From: Tindallia magadiensis
GTDB taxonomy: Bacteria > Bacillota > Clostridia > Peptostreptococcales > Tindalliaceae
DNA: 64,000 nucleotides
Direction of reading: 5' to 3'
Assembly: GCF_900113635.1 (NCBI RefSeq)
Contig: NZ_FOQA01000001.1
Span: forward strand, 620,001 to 684,000
Shown: in pieces, positions 51,679 through 59,814 of the stretch
Layout of the letters: every line of letters starts with the position of its first letter
Numbering within the stretch: position 1 is the first letter of the stretch
The notes under the pieces: model-generated
The model's input: only the letters and a program-made list of their open reading frames with translations
Told to the model about the DNA's origin: nothing
Databases searched by the model: none
Program-made: the position numbers and the translations under genes

Positions 51679-52062
51679 TTATTTCATTGCATCTTCTATA
51701 GCCTTTAAATATATTTTAGAAGTTACTGTCGCACCTGAAACCACTTCCACTTGTGTGCTTTGAGCTTCTATTATTGAATCTTCAAGCTCACGAATGATAC
51801 TTTCCTGCCTTTTCCGTAACTTATTATTAGAAATCATTTCAGAAACTCTTCCATTTTCAATAATCACTTCAACTTCATTGTTCCACCTATAGAACTCAAA
51901 AGATCCGTAGTATGAACCGTCTTCTTTAAGCGAAAAATCAATTTCTTCCACCACCAATAAGACACCTTCCTCCAAACCTCTTGTCAGAAAGAATAAGGCT
52001 GTCGTCACCAAAATCACTATTACTGCTGCAACTATCCCCACTACTTTAAAAGCTTTTTTCAT
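51679..52062 (-). CDS. Membrane-anchored FMN-binding domain protein
   Basis: A 127-residue protein with a transmembrane helix at residues 5-27, then an FMN_bind domain ending EVVSGATVTSKIYLKAIEDAMK. The SGATxTS motif is where related RnfG/NqrC proteins attach FMN to Thr; the Asp often seen before SGAT is Val here. ATG at 52062 follows GGGAG by 9 bases. An in-frame ATG at 52095 overlapping the MarR stop would add 11 basic residues. Probably a redox protein facing outward. Confidence 0.87.
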   Translation of the reverse strand: MKKAFKVVGIVAAVIVILVTTALFFLTRGLEEGVLLVVEEIDFSLKEDGSYYGSFEFYRWNNEVEVIIENGRVSEMISNNKLRKRQESIIRELEDSIIEAQSTQVEVVSGATVTSKIYLKAIEDAMK

Positions 52063-52094
52063 ATCCAACTTCTCCCTTCGGGTAGGCTTCTTCA

Positions 52095-52547
52095 TCAAAA
52101 TTCTTCCACTGCCTGAAACAGCTTCTTGAACAGACTTACGGTCTTTTTTATTTCTTCATCACTTGCATTTTTATATAATTTTTGTAAAAACTGATTTTGT
52201 TCAGCTTTTTTCTCTTCCCAATAATCTTTGCTTTTATCCGTTAAACGGAGACGAAGCATCCGTGCATCCACCTCATCTTTTTCAAGTATCAAAAACTCTT
52301 TTTGTTGAAGTTTCAGCGCTAATTGTTTCACATTCTGATGAGATGACCCCATTAGCTTGGCCACATCTCCAAGCGTTGGTCCTGGTTTTTCGTCAAACTG
52401 AAGAATCATAACCGTTAAAAACCATTGCCTAAGCGTCATATCCTCTTCTGCCAACATTTGGTCTCCCAACACTTGAAGTCGGTTAGAAAGCAAAAATATA
52501 CTTCCAAATATAAACTTTTTTTCATCCATACCACTATCTACCTGCAT
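52095..52547 (-). CDS. MarR-family transcriptional regulator
   Basis: A 150-residue winged-helix repressor. It has LTVMILQFDEKPGPTLGDVAKLMGSSHQNVKQLALKLQQKEFL with the recognition helix SSHQNVKQLALKL, and the wing EKDEVDARMLRLRLTDKSKDYW. ATG at 52547 is 6 bases after GAGAGG. First gene of the operon; a 38-bp perfect palindrome lies 65-102 bases upstream and is the probable autoregulatory operator. Ligand unknown. Confidence 0.92.
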   Translation of the reverse strand: MQVDSGMDEKKFIFGSIFLLSNRLQVLGDQMLAEEDMTLRQWFLTVMILQFDEKPGPTLGDVAKLMGSSHQNVKQLALKLQQKEFLILEKDEVDARMLRLRLTDKSKDYWEEKKAEQNQFLQKLYKNASDEEIKKTVSLFKKLFQAVEEF

Positions 52548-52611
52548 TTTCAACCTCTCTCCCTATTGATTCGATACCTATTACCGGTAAAGAACACCAT
52601 TTATGTAACAC

Positions 52612-52649
52612 ATTACCTATTTATGTAATATATTACATAAATAGGTAAT
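52612..52649. promoter_or_regulatory. 38-bp perfect palindrome, candidate MarR operator
   Basis: Arms ATTACCTATTTATGTAATA (52612-52630) and its exact reverse complement (52631-52649) with no spacer. A further partial copy of the arm (TTTATGTAAC) lies at 52600-52609. No T run follows in either direction, and the sequence is AT-rich, like MarR and TetR operators. It lies upstream of the marR gene. Confidence 0.7.
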
Positions 52650-52691
52650 GGTCAAGCATCTTTCACAGAATAGAAATAACTTTTTCCCCAT

Positions 52692-52722
52692 AAAAGACTC
52701 CCTCTTCTTCAGGAGGGAGTCT
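52692..52722 (-). terminator. Terminator of the aminotransferase gene
   Basis: Stem GACTCCCTC/GAGGGAGTC (52696-52704 and 52713-52721), extended by one A-T pair and followed by TTTT on the minus strand. Confidence 0.8.
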
Positions 52723-52772
52723 GAATCCTTATATCCCAAATACGACACAAGGCTCTAAAAGAGTTTTATCTC

Positions 52773-54005
52773 TTAGCTGCTAACTGTAAACGAATATCTA
52801 GATTCATATGCTTGAAGCAGTTTCCCCAGTTTTGCCATTCCTTCACGAATTTTTTCAGGAGGCACAGCTCCAAAGCTTAGCCTCATACAATTTCTTCCCT
52901 TTCCACCACCTTCTGTAAAAAAACCTTCTCCTGCGACATAAGCCACTTTTACCTCCGGGTTTGTAGTGGCTTCTACTAATAATTCTGTGGTATTAATATT
53001 CTTTGGCAACTCAGCCCAAGTAAACAAGCCACCATCCGGTTGAGTCCTTCTTGTTCCTTCCGGAAAATAACGGTCAATCGCATCCAGCATCGTATCTCTT
53101 CTGATTCGATGAACAGCACATAAATTTCGATGATGTTCCTGATAATGTCCTTTTTTAAAGAACTCAGCACATATAATCTGCGGCAAAATAGATGTGTGAG
53201 AATTCGTGGCACTTTTTGCATCTGCCAGTTTATTGATTATTCTTTCGTTTGCTACCAAATACCCCAGTCGGCTTCCGGGTGAAAAAATTTTTGAAAAACT
53301 ATTTGCCATTACCACATGACCTGTCGTATCAAAAGCTTTTACCGGTGGTAGCTCTACTCCATTATAACGAATATCTCTATAAGGATCATCCTCTAAAAGA
53401 ACCACATCATATTCACTCGCTAGCTGAGCTGCTTTTTTTCTTCTATCTAAAGATAATGTAATTCCCGTAGGATTTTGAAACGTAGGGATCAGGTAAATCA
53501 TCTTAGGATTATATCTTTTAATTTTTGCTTCTAGATCTTCCATGTTCATCCCATTTTCGTCGGTTTCAACAGCAATACACCTTGCCTGAAACATATCAAA
53601 AATTTCGATAGAATGGACAAAGGTTGGAGATTCCACTAATATAATGTCTCCCGGATCAATAAAAACCTGACACATTAAATTCATTGCCTCTAATCCACCG
53701 GATAATATCATCGCGTTATCAATGGATAATTTAACACCCTTCGGTCTAACCAGATCTGACACAACAACTTCTCGGAGATCTTGCACCCCCATCACAGGAC
53801 CATAGGAAAGGGCTTCTACTCCTCTTCCTTCTCTTTGCATAATGTCTTGGGTTAATTCATGAATTATTTCTACTGGTAAGCATTCCTGAGCAATGGCTCC
53901 ACCGCTGAAAGAAATAACTTCCGGATCATTCATTGCACCGAATAGATTTCTTATCACAGCAGCTGATTTTTCCATAGAATGCATGCGCTTGGCAAATTTA
54001 GACAT
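52773..54005 (-). CDS. PLP-dependent aminotransferase, class I/II (2-aminoadipate/aromatic type)
   Basis: A 410-residue transaminase. PLP-site motifs are YGPVMGVQDLREVV, IYLIPTFQNPTGITLS near residue 170, LLEDDPYRDIRYNG, and the PLP Lys in MANSFSKIFSPGSRLGYLV near residue 238. This matches the LysN/MocR-like subgroup without the helix-turn-helix domain. Substrates may be 2-aminoadipate, branched-chain or aromatic amino acids; sequence alone does not decide. A monocistronic unit with its own promoter and terminator. Confidence 0.92.
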   Translation of the reverse strand: MSKFAKRMHSMEKSAAVIRNLFGAMNDPEVISFSGGAIAQECLPVEIIHELTQDIMQREGRGVEALSYGPVMGVQDLREVVVSDLVRPKGVKLSIDNAMILSGGLEAMNLMCQVFIDPGDIILVESPTFVHSIEIFDMFQARCIAVETDENGMNMEDLEAKIKRYNPKMIYLIPTFQNPTGITLSLDRRKKAAQLASEYDVVLLEDDPYRDIRYNGVELPPVKAFDTTGHVVMANSFSKIFSPGSRLGYLVANERIINKLADAKSATNSHTSILPQIICAEFFKKGHYQEHHRNLCAVHRIRRDTMLDAIDRYFPEGTRRTQPDGGLFTWAELPKNINTTELLVEATTNPEVKVAYVAGEGFFTEGGGKGRNCMRLSFGAVPPEKIREGMAKLGKLLQAYESRYSFTVSS

Positions 54006-54080
54006 ATTTTTGGCCCCTTTTCCTGCAGTTTTTTCTCAATAGAAATCTTATCTCTATTATCTGCGTAATTATAATCAATG

Positions 54081-54109
54081 ATTCTACATGATAAAAAGAA
54101 GGATGTCAA
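54081..54109 (-). promoter_or_regulatory. Promoter of the aminotransferase gene
   Basis: TTGACA at 54104-54109, a 17-base spacer and TAGAAT at 54081-54086 on the minus strand. Confidence 0.7.
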
Positions 54110-54156
54110 CACAGAAAAGACATATGTCTTTCCTGGGAAAATTGTCAAAAAATCAC

Positions 54157-54181
54157 AAAAGCTTCCGATCTGGAAGCTTTT
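54157..54181 (-). terminator. Terminator-like hairpin after the aldo/keto reductase gene
   Basis: A perfect 10-bp stem AAAAGCTTCC/GGAAGCTTTT with a 5-base loop; the arm itself ends in TTTT on the minus strand. 58 bases after the reductase stop. Confidence 0.75.
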
Positions 54182-54238
54182 ACGGTGTATCACAGGTTTC
54201 CTTCTCTATCAGGATTGCTTTTCGGGACTTTTTTGTGT

Positions 54239-55243
54239 CTAATAGGTTTGATAAACCTCTAGATTTTTTCTTAACAATTCTGGTGTATTCAACTCATAAG
54301 GACACTTTTCTTTGCATTGATTACACTGAGTACACTGTTCAATCATAAGCATTTTGCGCTTCCACTCATCCGTAGAAGTCATGGACTTCGGTGCTCTTCT
54401 CAGCAATAGAGACATTCGTGCACATTGAGGGATCTCAATATCCACGGGACAGGGAAGACAATATCCACAGGCACGACAAAAATCACCCATCAACTCTTCT
54501 CGATCACTTTCTATGATGCTTTCAATCCTATCATTTAATACCGGTGATGCTTTTTGATATTGAAGGAATTCTTCCAGCTCTCTTTCCTTTTGAATACCCC
54601 AAATTGGTAATACATGATCAAACTGATCTATGTATGCATACGCCGCATCTGAATGATGAATAAGTCCTCCCGCTAACGCTTTCATCGCAATAAAACCAAC
54701 ATCCTTTTCTTTACACTGATGCACCAAATCAATTTCTCGTTGATCTGCGAGATAGCTGAAAGGAAACTGAAGTGTATCATACAACCCTGATTTCAGGGCT
54801 TCTTGAGCAACGGCCAAGCGGTGGTTTGTTATTCCAATAAAACGGATTTTACCTTGTCTCTTTGCTTCTACCATTGCTTCATAAAGATCACTGCCATCTT
54901 CTGGTATAGGGCAAAATCCAGGTGTGTGAAATTGGTAAATATCAATGTAATCAGTTTTCAAGTTTTTCAGGCTGGTATGCAAATCTTCCCAAAAATCAGT
55001 AGTGTTTTTAGCCATGGTTTTGCTGGCAATAATGATTTGATGTCTCTTATCCCTTAGTGCCCTGGCAATCTTTTCTTCGCTATCACTATACATTCTTGCA
55101 GTATCATAAAAATCGATTCCCTGCTGAAAAGCTTTTTTTAGTAGCAAGTCTGATTCTTCATAAGAGATACGTTGGATTGGTAAAGCTCCAAATCCATTTT
55201 TATTAACCATAATATCTGTTTTCCCAAGTCTTATTTTTTTCAT
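54239..55243 (-). CDS. Aldo/keto reductase with C-terminal ferredoxin-like 4Fe-4S domain
   Basis: A 334-residue oxidoreductase. The N-terminal 230 residues are the AKR barrel, with catalytic Asp and Tyr in DTARMYSDSEE, Lys in IIIASKTM and His in YQFHTPG. The C-terminal part has two cysteine groups: CRACGYCLPCP and CTQCNQCKEKCP, the second a clear ferredoxin-type 4Fe-4S motif. Such fused AKRs are common in anaerobes and probably exchange electrons with ferredoxin. Its ATG overlaps the stop of the hydrolase gene (ATGA). Confidence 0.93.
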   Translation of the reverse strand: MKKIRLGKTDIMVNKNGFGALPIQRISYEESDLLLKKAFQQGIDFYDTARMYSDSEEKIARALRDKRHQIIIASKTMAKNTTDFWEDLHTSLKNLKTDYIDIYQFHTPGFCPIPEDGSDLYEAMVEAKRQGKIRFIGITNHRLAVAQEALKSGLYDTLQFPFSYLADQREIDLVHQCKEKDVGFIAMKALAGGLIHHSDAAYAYIDQFDHVLPIWGIQKERELEEFLQYQKASPVLNDRIESIIESDREELMGDFCRACGYCLPCPVDIEIPQCARMSLLLRRAPKSMTSTDEWKRKMLMIEQCTQCNQCKEKCPYELNTPELLRKNLEVYQTY

Positions 55244-56004
55244 GCTTGATGACTCCTTCCCACTATACTTCGCAAGGTTTTGGCAAGCTCTACCGGTTTT
55301 TCAATCATTGTAAAATGTCCAGATTTAATATTCCGATGTATGTTTTCTTCAGGCAAATGATCATATCCATATTTTTTTATGACTTTTTCCTGCAGTGCTT
55401 CGCTCGGGGCTAAACTACGACTTAGCATTAGGTGGATTGGAATTTGCACGTTTTTTACTTCTTCATGTAATTCTGTATACAGAAGACTCTTCATGTAACC
55501 AAGGTAAGCATGTCTATCGGTTTCTTTGCAAGTCGCTACCAATTGATGATATAAATCCATATCACCGGTCATATGGGCATATTGCTTTTCGATGGCTTTA
55601 TCAAAATTTTTGTTAAGTGTGTTCATAACCATACGCTTTAGGATCCAAAAACGAATTTGTCTGGTAGGTGTATCCAAAAGCACTAGTTTTTCTGCCTGTT
55701 TTGGATTTTTAAGCTCTATCATTAGTGCAATCATTCCACCTAAGCTATGCCCAACAATAGCGCTAGGTTTCCATTTGACCCTTTGTAACATTTGAGCGAT
55801 TTCCTCCGCTGTTGTTTCTACATTAGGCTGATCTGGCACATGTCTATTTTCTCCATGACCATAAAGATCTAAGGTAACGCAATGAAAGTCAGCCCTTAAA
55901 TTTTCTATCGTATCTTTCCAACACTGCTTATTCGAACCTAGTCCGTGAAGAAAGAGTATCGTCGGCCCTTCTCCCTGTCTTTGAAACTCTAATTTTTTTG
56001 TCAT
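55240..56004 (-). CDS. Alpha/beta hydrolase
   Basis: A 254-residue hydrolase. The oxyanion motif FLHGLGSNKQCW is near residue 24, nucleophile Ser in IVGHSLGGMIA near residue 93, and the last His in IKSGHFTMIEKP near residue 235. The substrate is unknown. ATG at 56004 follows GGAGTG by about 8 bases; a GTG three codons earlier is possible. It is translationally coupled to the aldo/keto reductase. Confidence 0.9.
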   Translation of the reverse strand: MTKKLEFQRQGEGPTILFLHGLGSNKQCWKDTIENLRADFHCVTLDLYGHGENRHVPDQPNVETTAEEIAQMLQRVKWKPSAIVGHSLGGMIALMIELKNPKQAEKLVLLDTPTRQIRFWILKRMVMNTLNKNFDKAIEKQYAHMTGDMDLYHQLVATCKETDRHAYLGYMKSLLYTELHEEVKNVQIPIHLMLSRSLAPSEALQEKVIKKYGYDHLPEENIHRNIKSGHFTMIEKPVELAKTLRSIVGRSHQA

Positions 56005-56092
56005 TTCTATCACTCCATTTCTGAAATGGTGCTTTGTATTTCCAACTTCCTAATGCCTATTTTATCATAAGTTTTTCTTTCCATATACGAAG

Positions 56093-56132
56093 AAAAACAC
56101 TCTTCTTTTCTCTCTCATCGAAAAGAAGAGTG
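56093..56132 (-). terminator. Terminator of the acetoin dehydrogenase operon
   Basis: A 13-bp perfect stem CACTCTTCTTTTC/GAAAAGAAGAGTG (56098-56110 and 56120-56132) followed by five T on the minus strand, 20 bases after the acoL stop. Confidence 0.85.
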
Positions 56133-56152
56133 CCTTCCATTTTTTATGGATT

Positions 56153-57535
56153 TTACTCCGGAAACAGATGCAACGGTAATCCCAAGGCAGCCATAGCCGC
56201 TTCACCCATTCCTTCGTTAAAGGTGGGATGCCCGTGCACCTGGTGAGCCACCTCTTCTAGGCAAGCTTCCATTCCAATAGCCAGAGCACCTTCGGCAATA
56301 AGGTCCGTTGCACGGTCACCCAGGATATGCACACCGAGAATTTCATTTGTTTCTGCCTCTGCAATAATTTTAATAAATCCTTCCATTTCATAGTCTGCTA
56401 AAGCTTTTCCCAAAGCTTCATAAGGGAACAAACCTACCTTTATATCATCTCTTGTCTTGCGAGCTTCCTGTTCTGTTATTCCAACACTGGCGGCCTCAGG
56501 GAATGTATATAAGCCGCCTGGAATGCTTCGATAGTCCATTTTATTAGTCTGCCCCATGGCATTCTCGGCTGCCAATAATCCCTGATGAGTTGCTGTATGT
56601 GCCAGCATCATTTTAGCCGTAAGATCACCTATGGCGTAAATACCAGCTATATTGGTCTCTAGATATTCATTGATTTCCACTGCCTTGTTATGAACCTTAA
56701 TTCCCAAGCTTTCCAGTCCAATTCCTTCCACATTTGGCTGACGACCTGTTGCCACCAGAAGCTTCTTCGTTTCAAGAAATGCTGGTATCCCTCCTCCTGT
56801 GGCTGTCAATTTCAATCCATCACCAACTTTTTCCACTTTTTTCAATGTTGCATCGGTGTATACATCAATACCACGTTGTTTCAGAATTTCTGTCATCGCT
56901 TCCTGCACCAATTCATCTTCTCTTGGTAATATAGTAGGAAGCATTTCCATCATAGCTACTTTACTGCCCAATGCTTCAAATAAAATAGCAAATTCTACAG
57001 CGATAACACCGCCACCCAGTATAGTCAGTCTTTCCGGTATTTCTTTAAAGGAAAGAGCCCCGGTGCTGTCCACTACCTGTGGCAAGTCCAAACCAGGAAT
57101 AGGAGGCATCATTGGCCGTGATCCTGTTGCCAGGATGAGTTTGTCAAAGGAAATATCCTGAACACCCTCTTCTGTGGTTACTTTCACTGTCTGGCTGTTT
57201 TTAACAATCCCTCTTCCATTAATGATACGGATCTGATGAGCCGCCAGGAGCATTTCCACGTTGGATGTAAGCTGTTCAACCACATCGTTCTTTCGTTGCA
57301 TCAATTGGTCAAAATCGAGTTTCATCTGAACATCAATGCCGTAATCTTCCATTTTTTCCTGTTCATGGAGCCATCTAGCTGCTCTCAGCAGCGTTTTTGT
57401 AGGAATGCACCCTGTATTAAGGCATACGCCCCCGATTTTCTTTTCTTCTATTATGGTGACTTCAGCACCAAGCTGAGCCCCTCGTATGGCTGCTGCATAG
57501 CCACCGGGGCCACCGCCCAGAATTACCAGTTTCAT
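56153..57535 (-). CDS. acoL: Dihydrolipoyl dehydrogenase (E3) of the acetoin dehydrogenase complex
   Basis: A 460-residue flavoenzyme reoxidising the lipoyl group of E2 with NAD+. It has FAD-binding GGGPGGYAAAIRGAQLG at the N-terminus, redox-active GGVCLNTGCIPTK near residue 36, the NAD-binding LTILGGGVIAVEF near residue 175, GIYAIGDL, and the C-terminal His-Glu in HQVHGHPTFNEGM. No lipoyl domain is fused at the N-terminus. Last gene of the operon. Confidence 0.94.
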   Translation of the reverse strand: MKLVILGGGPGGYAAAIRGAQLGAEVTIIEEKKIGGVCLNTGCIPTKTLLRAARWLHEQEKMEDYGIDVQMKLDFDQLMQRKNDVVEQLTSNVEMLLAAHQIRIINGRGIVKNSQTVKVTTEEGVQDISFDKLILATGSRPMMPPIPGLDLPQVVDSTGALSFKEIPERLTILGGGVIAVEFAILFEALGSKVAMMEMLPTILPREDELVQEAMTEILKQRGIDVYTDATLKKVEKVGDGLKLTATGGGIPAFLETKKLLVATGRQPNVEGIGLESLGIKVHNKAVEINEYLETNIAGIYAIGDLTAKMMLAHTATHQGLLAAENAMGQTNKMDYRSIPGGLYTFPEAASVGITEQEARKTRDDIKVGLFPYEALGKALADYEMEGFIKIIAEAETNEILGVHILGDRATDLIAEGALAIGMEACLEEVAHQVHGHPTFNEGMGEAAMAALGLPLHLFPE

Positions 57536-57550
57536 CGTTGACCTCCTTTG

Positions 57551-58741
57551 CTAAACCAGCGCCATGCCGGGTTCTTCGATAGACTGATTCAGCGTTGTCA
57601 TAAACTTCGCCGCTGCCTGACCATCTACAATCCGGTGATCAAAAGACAGAGAAAGCCACATCATTGAACGTCTTAACAACTCATCCCCTACAAAAACCGG
57701 CTTGTCTACCATTCGCCCCACGCCCAGAATAGCACATTCAGGAGGATTGATAATTGGGGTAAAAGCATCTACCCCTTCCATTCCCAGATTTGTAATGGTA
57801 AAGGTAGCACCGGATAGTTCGTCCGCCTCTAGACGGTTAAACTTTGCTTTCTGTGCCAACTCGCCAATTTCATCATGTAATTCACTAATGCTTTTTCTGT
57901 CTGCGTTTTTTACAACCGGCACCATCAGTCCGTTATCTAAAGCAACGGCAATTCCAAGATGTACTCCTTTATGCCGATATAATAATCCATCTGCAAACTG
58001 AGCATTCAGGTCAGGGTGTTTTTGCAAAGCTTTTGTTGTTAGGACAGCCAGTAAATCTGTGAAAGAAACCTTCTGGTTTCGATCATTTTTAATTTTATCC
58101 TTTAACGCCTTTAATGCGCTGACATCCACTTCTCGAGTGATGGTCACATGAGGCGCCTGCTGCCAGCTTTCTTGTAAGCGTTCAGCAATCACTTCTCGAA
58201 GGCCTTCCAAGGGAACACCTTGAACATCTTCATCCTTTTCCTGCACCTCATCCATAGCAGGTGGTTGGTAGTTTTCTACATCTTCTTTCGTAATTCTGCC
58301 TTTTGGGCCTGTTCCTTCGATGTTTTCCAACGGAATTCCTTTTTCTTCCGCCAGCTTCTTTGCCACCGGAGACACACGAATCTTTTCGTCGGGACTGCGG
58401 GTAGCGGTTTTCGCTGCCACCGTCTTAGCAGCTGCCGCTGGCTTTTCCGAATTTTTTTGCGGAGCTGCCGGTGCTTCCGTTTCGATAGCTGAAATGTCCT
58501 CATCTTCCTCTGCGAGAATTCCCAACAGAGCAGATACCGGTACTTTGGCTTCTGCCGGTACTACAATTTTCCGAAGAACTCCATCGCCCGGAGATTCTAT
58601 CTCGTTATTAATCTTATCCGTTGATACTTCAAAAAGAGGTTCACCTTTTTTGACGGACTCTCCCTCTTGTTTCAACCATTTACTTACGGTACCTTCTTTC
58701 ATTGTTAGGCCCAGTTTTGGCATGACAATTTTTACAGCCAT
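57551..58741 (-). CDS. acoC: Dihydrolipoamide acetyltransferase (E2) of the acetoin dehydrogenase complex
   Basis: A 396-residue E2. The lipoyl domain (1-75) has the modified Lys in FEVSTDKINNEI (about residue 42). An A/P-rich linker follows, then an E3-binding domain (about 118-155: VSPVAKKLAEEKGI), a second linker and a catalytic domain with SFDHRIVDGQAAAKF near its end (His and Asp present). It would move the acetyl group from acetoin to CoA. Its start overlaps the end of acoX and uses a ribosome binding site inside that gene. Confidence 0.93.
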   Translation of the reverse strand: MAVKIVMPKLGLTMKEGTVSKWLKQEGESVKKGEPLFEVSTDKINNEIESPGDGVLRKIVVPAEAKVPVSALLGILAEEDEDISAIETEAPAAPQKNSEKPAAAAKTVAAKTATRSPDEKIRVSPVAKKLAEEKGIPLENIEGTGPKGRITKEDVENYQPPAMDEVQEKDEDVQGVPLEGLREVIAERLQESWQQAPHVTITREVDVSALKALKDKIKNDRNQKVSFTDLLAVLTTKALQKHPDLNAQFADGLLYRHKGVHLGIAVALDNGLMVPVVKNADRKSISELHDEIGELAQKAKFNRLEADELSGATFTITNLGMEGVDAFTPIINPPECAILGVGRMVDKPVFVGDELLRRSMMWLSLSFDHRIVDGQAAAKFMTTLNQSIEEPGMALV

Positions 58742-59742
58742 TGAATCAACTCCTTATCATAGATCATCAAGTTTTTGGCAGTGGACAACTTCATCACCTT
58801 CTGCAGATTAACCACTTTTGGTCCTTCCAGATTAAGCATGATGGAAGCGGTATCTTTCCTTCCTATTTCTACTTCTCTTTCGCCATCCAGTGCGATAATG
58901 CCCGGAGTTTTACAGATAGTAATTTTAGTACCTGGCACCATCCGACTGCTTTTTTCAATAGGAACCTTCTTTATCAAACCAGGTGCAATAGGAGCCAAAA
59001 CAGACCCACCTCCTATTCCCAACGTCAGCCTTAGACCTTCCGGATCTAAAGGATCCAAGGGATCCAAAGATCCACCTAAAGCAGATAGGCCAATATTATG
59101 TGGCTGGGCACGGGTTAAAAACACTTCTGATACATTTTCCAAATCCCAAATTGCTCTGCTGCCAATAAACATTTCTTTCGACGTTACAGCATCCACCAGT
59201 GCATGCTCTACCAACTCATCGTTTTTGAAAATATCCAGCTTTTTATGCTGTTCAACACCCTGTTGAAGCTCCGGTTTTTTTGCCATTAGCCCTGCTACCA
59301 ATCCAGCCACTGTACCTTCAATAAACTGAGGAAAAACGTTGTTGGTTCCAGTTGAAATTGGTATCAGCGGAATACTCATGCTTCCCTTTGTCACGGCTCG
59401 ATTAGTACCATCGCCGCCCATAGTAATAATTACTTTAACTCCTATGGATTCCATCATTGCCGCCGCATTGCCGGAATCTATCTGTGTTCCATCAATGGGC
59501 ATATCCAAAACAGACACCCGCTGGGTATCAATCTTGTGTCGAAGTTTGCAAATGGCTTGCTCACCAAGACCGTAACTGTCCGGCATTATATAAATATGGT
59601 TAACATTTACCGCCAGCGCCCCAAGAATCAGCCGCTCGATAATATTGATTTTTTCCTGATTATCAATGACAGTGCCATAGGCCACCAGTCGGCGTATATC
59701 TCTTCCGGAGGCCGGGTTGGCAATAATTCCTATGCTTGCCAT
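58732..59742 (-). CDS. acoX: AcoX, ATP-NAD kinase-like protein of the acetoin operon
   Basis: A 336-residue protein with the diacylglycerol/NAD kinase fold: IGIIANPASGRDIRRLV at the N-terminus and the nucleotide loop TMGGDGTNRAV near residue 110. It matches AcoX, found in acetoin operons of several Firmicutes and Ralstonia. AcoX is not needed for activity in Ralstonia, and its reaction is unproven. It is separated from acoB by a strong hairpin. Confidence 0.9.
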   Translation of the reverse strand: MASIGIIANPASGRDIRRLVAYGTVIDNQEKINIIERLILGALAVNVNHIYIMPDSYGLGEQAICKLRHKIDTQRVSVLDMPIDGTQIDSGNAAAMMESIGVKVIITMGGDGTNRAVTKGSMSIPLIPISTGTNNVFPQFIEGTVAGLVAGLMAKKPELQQGVEQHKKLDIFKNDELVEHALVDAVTSKEMFIGSRAIWDLENVSEVFLTRAQPHNIGLSALGGSLDPLDPLDPEGLRLTLGIGGGSVLAPIAPGLIKKVPIEKSSRMVPGTKITICKTPGIIALDGEREVEIGRKDTASIMLNLEGPKVVNLQKVMKLSTAKNLMIYDKELIQWL

Positions 59743-59769
59743 AGGTTCATCTCCTTTTTGAAGAAGAGT

Positions 59770-59799
59770 GACAAAGCCGCCGACGATGGCGGCTTTGTC
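59770..59799 (-). other. Intercistronic hairpin between acoB and acoX
   Basis: A GC-rich, perfect 12-bp stem GACAAAGCCGCC/GGCGGCTTTGTC with a 6-base loop. No T run follows, so it is more likely an RNA-processing or 3'-protecting element than a terminator. Confidence 0.65.
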
Positions 59800-59814
59800 T
59801 AAGAGGGAGGAATG

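Noticed and set aside
58320-58811. 163-codon plus-strand frame opposite acoC
   Set aside because: It is antisense to the Ala/Pro-rich linker of a clear E2 gene; such low-complexity DNA often leaves the opposite strand open.
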